Source: Staphylococcus marylandisciuri
GTDB lineage: Bacteria; Bacillota; Bacilli; Staphylococcales; Staphylococcaceae
Assembly (NCBI RefSeq): GCF_025519785.1
Contig: NZ_JAOPKZ010000006.1
Coordinates: forward strand, 89,455 to 153,454
DNA: 64,000 nt
Reading direction: 5' to 3'
The notes under the pieces were generated by a model that searched no databases, was not told the origin of the DNA, and saw only the letters and a program-made list of their open reading frames with translations. Shown here piece after piece: positions 57,876-64,000 of the stretch. The position numbers and the translations under genes were made by a program. Position 1 is the first letter of the stretch. The number at the start of each line of letters is the position of its first letter.

Positions 57876-59150
57876 TTAATATTGATTAACATTTTGATCT
57901 TGGCTTGGAACTTGGTTTTGATCATATTGATCTTGTTGATCAGTACTTTGATTATCATAAGAGTTGTTAGTTCCATTCGGATTCATATTATGAGATTGAT
58001 CTTGTTGGTCTGAAGACTGATGACTACGATTTGAAGAATTGTCGTTGCTACCATGACGTGAATGTAAAGTCTTCTCATCATCTTTGTCTGAGGTCGTATC
58101 ATTTTGATTCTTGCCTAGTAAGTCCTCATCTAATTTCGTTTGAGGTACGAGCTGCCCATAGCGATCGATAACACGTTGATTGAGGAAATCACGTTTATCT
58201 GTAATAGGTGACAATCCTAAATCTTTTCTTAAAGTATTTGATGATTCCATTATACTTTTAATACTAGGATTATAATAGTAAACCCCATTGAGATAATCAT
58301 CATCGCCTGTTAATTGTGATTTCTTGATGTCTACGTCACTTTTCAAGTATGTTGAAGCTAATGCGCGGATTTCTTTGTAGTTCAAGTTGTGACTTGAATT
58401 CTTACCGACAATTTTAATTACTTTATCTAATTTATTTAACGAATCCACTTTTTGAGCCTTGGCAAAAAGTAATTTAAGTAGTTCCATTTGTCTTTGGCCA
58501 CGTTTAAGGTCAGAATCCTTATGACGTGTTCGTGCAACAGCAAGCGCTTCTTCCCCGTTTAAGTTATGGCGTCCTTTTTTAATTTTCGTACGACCATCAT
58601 CGTTTTTATTAATTTCATTAATATCGTAAGGTACATCGTACTCTATACCACCTAATTCATCCACGGCATCAACGAAGGCTTCCATATTCACGCGTGCATA
58701 GTAATCGACTGGGACATTCATCGTTGCTTCCACAGCATCCATAGCAGCAGTTGGTCCACCGTACGCGTGTGCATGAGTTATTTTATCGTAGTAACCGACT
58801 TTAGGTATATAACTAATTGTATCACGTGGGATACTGAGCATTCTTATTTGTTCTTTATCTTGGTTAAAGGTAGAGAGAATCATTGAATCTGTTCGTGAAT
58901 TCTCACTACTTTGGCCATTCTTCTTACGATTATCATTTTCATCAATACCTAGAAATAAGATTGAGATAGGGTCTTGTGAAGCGTTAACTTTAGAAGATCT
59001 TAAGTTTGATTTGCGAGCTGAATCATGATCGTTATGAGAGCTTTCAAAAGCCCCTTGAGATGTTTTTAACAATGTTACCGCATAAACTATGGGTACGACG
59101 ATGAGTAATAGAGATAATAGTATTAAGAAGTATTTAAACAATTTATTCAT
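57876..59150 (-). CDS. lcpB: LytR-CpsA-Psr family wall polymer ligase LcpB
   Basis: About 424 residues. One N-terminal membrane helix (FLILLSLLLIVVPIVYAVTLL) and an extracellular LCP domain (about 60-330) with SRTDSMILSTFN, LSIPRDTISYIP, KITHAHAYGGP and ARTRHKDSDLKRGQRQMELL, the Arg/Asp set that binds polyprenyl pyrophosphate. LCP enzymes attach wall teichoic acid to peptidoglycan. The tail (about 355-424) is a low-complexity Gln/Asn/Asp/Ser run. GGGAG upstream selects ATG 59150 over the TTG at 59165. The gene order with its partner matches lcpB of S. aureus. Confidence 0.93.
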   Translation of the reverse strand: MNKLFKYFLILLSLLLIVVPIVYAVTLLKTSQGAFESSHNDHDSARKSNLRSSKVNASQDPISILFLGIDENDNRKKNGQSSENSRTDSMILSTFNQDKEQIRMLSIPRDTISYIPKVGYYDKITHAHAYGGPTAAMDAVEATMNVPVDYYARVNMEAFVDAVDELGGIEYDVPYDINEINKNDDGRTKIKKGRHNLNGEEALAVARTRHKDSDLKRGQRQMELLKLLFAKAQKVDSLNKLDKVIKIVGKNSSHNLNYKEIRALASTYLKSDVDIKKSQLTGDDDYLNGVYYYNPSIKSIMESSNTLRKDLGLSPITDKRDFLNQRVIDRYGQLVPQTKLDEDLLGKNQNDTTSDKDDEKTLHSRHGSNDNSSNRSHQSSDQQDQSHNMNPNGTNNSYDNQSTDQQDQYDQNQVPSQDQNVNQY

Positions 59151-59384
59151 AACTGAAACTCCCAATTTAGTTTGTATTTATACTCAGAGAGGTTAATAAT
59201 ATGATTTGGAACGAGATTGGTTGCATATCCTAGTGAAGGACCACTATAGCTTGTGTATATCTACTTCCCAGCTTAGAATACTCAAGTGATGTAATGATTT
59301 CCTTGCTTGTAAGTTAAGCTTTAACCTCAGTGTTGCATACTTAAACACTTAATTCTACTCTAATTATGTATAACCACATAAAAT

Positions 59385-59462
59385 GAAGCTAGAAATTCAA
59401 GATATTAAAGTGTATCGTTACTGTTTCTAGCTTTTAAACATTTCATTATTAAAATTTGATGT
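59385..59462. other. Inverted repeat AGCTAGAAA / TTTCTAGCT upstream of lcpB
   Basis: AAATGAAGCTAGAAA and TTTCTAGCTTTTAAACATTTCATT form a stem of nine core pairs with partial outer pairing. Function is not clear; it lies in a 1.4-kb gap between divergent lcpB and the mutase gene. Confidence 0.45.
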
Positions 59463-59553
59463 AAATAGACTCAAATTAGATTAATCATTGTTTCGTTATA
59501 GTTTATTACGAGATGGTAATTAAACTCTTTAAGATGGCATACAAGCATTCATA

Positions 59554-59598
59554 CCTCATCAAATGAGAATCCAACTAGATTCTCATTTGATATAATGA
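59554..59598. other. Long perfect inverted repeat without T-tract
   Basis: ATCAAATGAGAATC (59558-59571) and GATTCTCATTTGAT (59578-59591) are perfect 14-bp arms with a 6-base loop; CCTC/GAGG adds outer pairing. A TATAAT lies in the right flank. It lacks a T run, so it is more like an operator or recombination site than a terminator. Confidence 0.5.
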
Positions 59599-59656
59599 GG
59601 AAATGAGTCTAACATGTATCAATCAGAGCTTACTTGTATGATGACAACATATTATA

Positions 59657-60123
59657 GGCTGAGGATGAGACATAAGGTTTTCTATTTGGTGGGCCCACCC
59701 CAACTCGCAGTGCTTGTGGAAACTGGGACTTAATGTAATGTCTCAGCCTCTTTCAGCATCTTGGCAGTAGATGACTGATTTGAAAACGCGCTTGAATCAA
59801 GCTTTTTTCAATTCTAGTCATCCTTGCCGGGGCGGGACTACGAAATCTTTTTATTCAAATTAGATTTCTGTCCCGCTCCCTTTTTGTTGGGGCCACCCCA
59901 ACTCGCAGTGCTTGTGTAAACTGGGACTTAAATCCCAGCCGCTTCAACATCTTGGCAGTAGATGACTGATTTGAAAACGCGCTTGTAGCAAGCTTTTTTC
60001 AATTCTAGTCATCCTTGCCGGGGCGGGACTACGAAATCTTTTTATCCAAATTAGATTTCTGTCCCGCTCCCTCTTTGTTGGGCCCCCTGCTCAAACCCTC
60101 AACGCTGTTGTCCCGACCTCCTT
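59657..60123 (-). repeat. Composite of two reverse 128-bp repeats, STAR units and end modules
   Basis: Reverse copies at about 59752-59880 and 59945-60071, each preceded by a STAR fragment (CCCAACTCGCAGTGCTTGTG) and a GGGACTTAA...CCCAGCC module. The whole is bounded by GGCTGAGGATGAGACATAAG and GCTGTTGTCCCGACCTC. It is the largest composite element in the window. The remaining parts of 59166-60546 hold no gene. Confidence 0.85.
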
Positions 60124-60546
60124 GTTTCTAACTATCTCATAAATCTTCTAGGAGAGTAGACTAGTTTGATTTACTTGTAACGTCCTTATTAGATCAATTC
60201 CGAGTTCGAGTAGTACTTTAAAAACGTAAAGATTTTGTAAAGATAAAATGTACTATAAATAATAATTTTATAACTCTGTCTAGAAAATTTCAACTCAAAA
60301 CATGTTAAAGCCTTTAAAAACTATTGAGGTAGAGAATGGTGGCCATTCCCATTTAATCATGGGAGCATAAAACATAGAGAGCGAGGTAGTGCATAACTTG
60401 ATTAAATTGAGCTAAGTGTAAGTACACGTCTACCTGGTAAGAGTATAATAGATCAACTCAGACGTTACGTGAATTCTACTAGTGCTTAAGCTATAATGAA
60501 TAAAGAGTATATATTTAATGGTTATCAGTTAAATAGGGGGAAGCTC

Positions 60547-62208
60547 ATGATAGATAACAAAATGTGGCTCGATAGGCTTGAGGAAAGTTTAGTTGAGCCT
60601 TTCTACAATAATCAAACTGAAGCTGAACGAAATGATGGCTTTAAAGATACTTTGTCCTTTGGAACTGCAGGAATACGTAGTACTTTCGGAATTGGTCCTG
60701 GGAGGTTAAATGCTTTCACTGTAAGAAAGGTAGCATATGGACTTGCAAAATATATGGTGAGACAAGTCGATGAACCGACGATCGTTATTCATTACGATAC
60801 TCGTTTCTTATCGCAAGATTTCGCTAAAGAAATGGCTAGTGTCTTAGCAATCAATAACGTAAAGGTGATCATTTCTAAAGATTATAAATCTACACCTGAA
60901 CTTTCATTCGCAGTTCGAAATTTAGAAGCCGATGCGGGTATCATGATAACAGCAAGTCACAATCCTAAGCAGTATAACGGTATAAAGGTTTACAATAAAG
61001 ATGGCGGGCAACTGTTACCCGAACCATCTGAAGAATTAAGTGTATGTATTGATGAAATAGACAATCCCTTAGCACTAGAGACACAACCCTTTAACCAACT
61101 ATTAGAGCAGGGTCTCATCCAATACTTGCCTGAAGAGGTGACTGATCACTATAAAGCTCAGGTTCGAGAACTAGTAGGACGCATAGATTCAAATCACATT
61201 AAAACGGTCTTAACTAGTCTACACGGTACGAGTTTGCCTGTTGTAGCTGATATATTGAAATCACTAGATTATGATAACTTTGTGATTGAAGAGACACAAT
61301 CAAGACCTGATGGCGACTTTCCTACAGTAGAACGAGCGAATCCTGAAGAGTTAGCAGCTTTCGATTTAGGTGTCAAATTGGCGGATAGAGTCGGGGCGGA
61401 ATTGATCATCGCTACCGATCCGGATGCAGATCGCTTCGGTTTTATTGAAAGATATGAAGATGGGTCCTCGACTTACTTTAACGGCAACGAAATAGGCCTG
61501 ATCATGATGAAGCTTCGCTATCAAGAAGCTCTAGAAAGCGGTCAGCAACTATATATGGCTAAATCTATAGTCACGAGTGAGTTAGCCGAAAGATTTGGCG
61601 ATCTACTTGGTGTTGAAGTTAACAATGTACTCACAGGATTTAAATATATTTCCGAGCTTTTAGAATCTAAGTCTCAGAAAGAAGAGACATTGCTACTCGC
61701 ATTTGAGGAGAGTCATGGTTATTTAGCTGCGCCATTTTCACGTGATAAAGATGCCATACAAATGGTACCACTAGTGATTAAGTATAAGAACTTATTAGCT
61801 GATAATGGTCTAACGTTTAAAGATACGTTAGATGATATTTATAGACAAATAGGAGAATTTAAAGATATCACGTTGTCTCCTAAATTTGAAGGTACTGAAG
61901 GAAAGTCGACAATAAATGCAATTATGGATCAGTTTAGAGGAGAACAAGTTCTGTCGATTTGCGGCTTAGAAGTACAATCAGTAGAAGATTATGAGGCAGG
62001 TGTTATCACTCATGTTACAACGGGTGAACAACAGTCGCTGAGCTTACCGCACGCTAATTTAATTCGCTTTATATTTAAGGAAGGATTTATAGCTTTAAGA
62101 CCTTCTGGAACAGAACCGAAGATTAAATTATACTTTTCACTCGAAGTAGACGATATTAATCACGTGGCGCAAGAGTTTAAAAGGCATTACGTAGACTCAG
62201 TTCAATAA
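60547..62208 (+). CDS. pgcA: Phosphohexomutase (phosphoglucomutase PgcA type)
   Basis: About 553 residues of the alpha-D-phosphohexomutase family. Four domains are visible: active Ser in MITASHNPKQYNGIKVY (about residue 140), the metal loop ATDPDADRFGF (about 295-305), the sugar loop EESHGYL and the phosphate loop RPSGTEPKIKLYFS. It interconverts glucose-6-P and glucose-1-P, feeding UDP-glucose for UgtP. An ATG at 60496 sits inside a TATAAT box; GGGGGAAG before ATG 60547 decides the start. Specificity for glucose is from family resemblance. Confidence 0.9.
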   Translation: MIDNKMWLDRLEESLVEPFYNNQTEAERNDGFKDTLSFGTAGIRSTFGIGPGRLNAFTVRKVAYGLAKYMVRQVDEPTIVIHYDTRFLSQDFAKEMASVLAINNVKVIISKDYKSTPELSFAVRNLEADAGIMITASHNPKQYNGIKVYNKDGGQLLPEPSEELSVCIDEIDNPLALETQPFNQLLEQGLIQYLPEEVTDHYKAQVRELVGRIDSNHIKTVLTSLHGTSLPVVADILKSLDYDNFVIEETQSRPDGDFPTVERANPEELAAFDLGVKLADRVGAELIIATDPDADRFGFIERYEDGSSTYFNGNEIGLIMMKLRYQEALESGQQLYMAKSIVTSELAERFGDLLGVEVNNVLTGFKYISELLESKSQKEETLLLAFEESHGYLAAPFSRDKDAIQMVPLVIKYKNLLADNGLTFKDTLDDIYRQIGEFKDITLSPKFEGTEGKSTINAIMDQFRGEQVLSICGLEVQSVEDYEAGVITHVTTGEQQSLSLPHANLIRFIFKEGFIALRPSGTEPKIKLYFSLEVDDINHVAQEFKRHYVDSVQ

Positions 62209-62349
62209 AAAGAGTGAAGCATCTAATTAGTTATGTTATTGAACATAGAGAGGCTCGAATATCAAAGCTAGTGCTAAAGTATTGACTGGAATCACCCGAA
62301 GTAGATATTCATTACTGTCAGGTATATTGAAAGTTTAGTCGTTATTAAT

Positions 62350-62612
62350 GGAGCGAAACTATGAAATCTAGTAGATAGATAAGATTTCTGTTTCGCTCCT
62401 AATTTGTAGTGACGACAAACTATAGCAAGAACGTTTAAAAAGTGAACGCTAAAAGGTAACGGGACAGAAATCTAATTTGTATAAAAAGATTTCGTAGTCT
62501 CGCCCCGGCAAGGATGACTAGAATTGAAAAAGCTTGATACAAGCGCATTTTCAACTCAGTCATCTACTGCCAAGACGCTGAAAGCGACTGAGACATTACA
62601 TTAGGTTCCGCT
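62350..62612 (+). repeat. Variant hairpin plus one degenerate 128-bp repeat
   Basis: GGAGCGAAACT...AGTTTCGCTCCT-like hairpin (62350-62400), then a unit starting at about 62459 with ACGGGACAGAAATC and hairpin 2, and a GACATTACATTAGGTTCCGCTCCC tail. It lies between the convergent mutase and nucleoside hydrolase genes. The rest of 62209-62698 shows no gene. Confidence 0.8.
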
Positions 62613-62698
62613 CCCTTTTGACCGTTAAGCATAAATTACATTTAAGCACAGTGATGGATGATAGAAATTAAACTTATCAACGCTATAAAATGACTATA

Positions 62699-63607
62699 TC
62701 ATGGTGCATAGCTTAACGATTCAAATAATCTCTCTTTAAAACGCTTCGCATTAATAGACATAACCACTGAAGTATTAGGATGAAGTGAAGAAAAATCTGT
62801 AACAGTAGCGCCTCTAGTTAGTTCACTGTTCACTTCAACTTGCACTTTGGCCTTTAGTACTTCGAATTCTTCAGGATAGAGAAGATAGAGTAACGTATAA
62901 GCATCATATACGTTAATGCCTTGTTCAAAGTCATCTCCGCGGTAATGTTGAAACATGTGATATAACATTTCTCCTGTGTTGTTAAGTTCTCTTAATTCAT
63001 TTACATGTTCATGGATTAAGGTTGAGTTTCTTGCAACGTCTAATCCCACCATAGTAAGTGGTAAGCCTGATTCAAATACGATATGAGCAGCTTCAGGATC
63101 ACTATAGATATTAAATTCTGCTAGTGGAGTGATGTTACCTCTGTGGGCACTACCACCCATAAGTACTATTTCTTTAATATGAGGTGTAACTTCGGGATAA
63201 GTTTTTAATAGTAGTGCGATGTTAGTTAATGGTCCGATAGGAACTAAAGTGATCGATTCATCACTCTTTAACAGCATATCTCTCATAGCATCAACAGCAC
63301 GTGATGAGGCCAGTTCATTCATTTCTACTGGCTCAAAGTCGTAACCAGCCATCCCTGACTCTCCGTGAATTTCGCTTGCATCTACATTTTCAGCCATTAA
63401 GGGTTGAGCAGCCCCTCTATGTACAGGCACTTTGCTATTGAAAAACTTCTTGAGTTTCAGAGCATTGATAGTTGTTTTTTCAATGTCTACATTTCCATTA
63501 ACGGTGGATATCATTTTAACATCGAATCTAGGATGGGTTAGCGCGATGCTGATTGCTGCTGCATCATCAATACCTGGGTCTGTGTCAATTATAATCGAGT
63601 GTTTCAT
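62699..63607 (-). CDS. Nucleoside hydrolase (inosine-uridine preferring family)
   Basis: A 302-residue enzyme that cleaves ribonucleosides to base and ribose. The Ca2+-binding DTDPGIDDAAAI motif is at residues 8-19; LVPIGPLTNIALLL, ILMGGS-like VLMGGSAHRGNITPLAEFNIYSD and the C-terminal NVYDAYTLLYLL with the second Asp are present. GGGAGG is 7 bases before the ATG. Base preference cannot be told. No transport gene is next to it in the window. Confidence 0.92.
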   Translation of the reverse strand: MKHSIIIDTDPGIDDAAAISIALTHPRFDVKMISTVNGNVDIEKTTINALKLKKFFNSKVPVHRGAAQPLMAENVDASEIHGESGMAGYDFEPVEMNELASSRAVDAMRDMLLKSDESITLVPIGPLTNIALLLKTYPEVTPHIKEIVLMGGSAHRGNITPLAEFNIYSDPEAAHIVFESGLPLTMVGLDVARNSTLIHEHVNELRELNNTGEMLYHMFQHYRGDDFEQGINVYDAYTLLYLLYPEEFEVLKAKVQVEVNSELTRGATVTDFSSLHPNTSVVMSINAKRFKERLFESLSYAP

Positions 63608-63790
63608 TTACATTCCTCCCATATTCGTCCTTCTATATCATTCTACAACTTATGAGGTCAGATACGCTAAAAGAACAGTTGAAATAGGGGAGAGGAATAA
63701 TAGCTAGAACTCAGCTTAAAAAAAGTGAAGAGTATAAATTCCAAATTACTAGCGCTAAGAGGTAAAGACTAAAATCTCAGAAAAAAATAG

Positions 63791-63900
63791 GAGGCTGGGA
63801 CATAAAGGTCTTTGACTAGAGAGAAAGAGGTTGGGACATAAATCCCAGAAAAAATAGCACTCAGATGATTTAATTCATTTCATCTGAGTGCTTCTTCATA
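63791..63900. repeat. End modules plus the CACTCAGATGA hairpin
   Basis: GGAGGCTGGGACATAAAGG, TCTTTGACTAGAGAGAAAG and AGGTTGGGACATAAATCCCA, then the same hairpin as at 17796-17830. The 63608-63790 stretch shows no gene. Confidence 0.78.
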
Positions 63901-63920
63901 TTCCATACTTCGTATTATTG

Positions 63921-64000
63921 GCTCGCTTTCCTAGGGTGCCGTCTCAGCCTCGGTCTTCGACTGGCACTGCTCCCTCAGGAGTCTCGCCACAAATACTCAG
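63921..64000. other. GC-richer terminal sequence, possible insertion-sequence edge
   Basis: After 63920 the composition changes: GGCTCGCTTTCCTAGGGTGC, then CTCAGCCTCGGTCTTCGACTG and GGCACTGCTCCCTCAGGAGTC. I associate this kind of sequence with the ends of staphylococcal insertion sequences, but the window stops before any transposase. Confidence 0.3.

Noticed and set aside
60496..60546. ATG at 60496 as start of the phosphohexomutase
   Set aside because: It overlaps a TATAAT box and has no ribosome binding site, while GGGGGAAG precedes ATG 60547.

Overview
This is a chromosomal window from a low-GC firmicute of the genus Staphylococcus. The gene order (coiA-pepF-RsaE-spxH, relQ-nadK-mgtE-cpaA-fabI, ltaA-ugtP-murE-prfC, lplA-comK, menA/menFDHB, atl, lcpB) and the protein sequences follow the S. 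aureus core genome closely. Two things argue for another, probably coagulase-negative, species. The sspABC (V8 protease) block that lies beside menB in S. aureus is missing, and a two-component/ABC-transporter operon sits between atl and lcpB. I cannot name the species from sequence alone.

Layout. 1-11.6 kb: end of coiA, pepF, the sRNA RsaE, then a leftward trHb-spxH pair and a CYTH protein, then a rightward run UPF0738-relQ-nadK-RluA-mgtE-cpaA. 11.8-17.6 kb: fabI, an AI-2E family membrane protein, an alanine/glycine symporter, an esterase and a YjcG-type 2H protein. 18.2-25.1 kb: ltaA/ugtP (lipoteichoic acid anchor), murE, a 53-codon gene and prfC. 25.1-34.2 kb: a manganese riboswitch with a TerC protein, an HtrA-like protease, a KtrB/KtrD-type K+ channel subunit, a 5'-nucleotidase-like protein, a CPBP-like membrane protein, YkvS and lplA. 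34.2-38.5 kb: an IDEAL protein, comK, then an accessory stretch with a small membrane-peptide ORF, a short CRISPR array without cas genes, two tRNAs and a decayed phage-type amidase. 39.1-44.9 kb: menaquinone genes. 45-53.5 kb: a MarR regulator, an aminotransferase, an acyltransferase, the major autolysin and a GNAT protein. 54-59.2 kb: ABC transporter plus two-component system, then lcpB and its partner. 60.5-63.6 kb: a phosphohexomutase and a nucleoside hydrolase.

Functional themes are envelope building and turnover (ugtP, ltaA, murE, atl, lcpB, phosphohexomutase), stress and second-messenger control (relQ, spxH, RsaE, HtrA-like), ion homeostasis (mgtE, cpaA, KtrB/D, TerC under a Mn2+ riboswitch) and respiration (men genes).

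The most distinctive feature is the intergenic DNA. It carries more than twenty copies of a modular repeat family: a GGGAGCGGGAC hairpin, a second hairpin module of about 75 bp, GAGGTTGGGACAT ends and STAR-type GTTGGGGCCCC units. They occur singly, as bidirectional terminators, or in tandem. Two full copies have broken two CRISPR repeats at exactly the same nucleotide. The CRISPR repeat is of the staphylococcal type II-A (SaCas9-like) class, and the first broken repeat supplies the stop codon of a 39-residue membrane-peptide ORF. This is the best candidate here for something undescribed.
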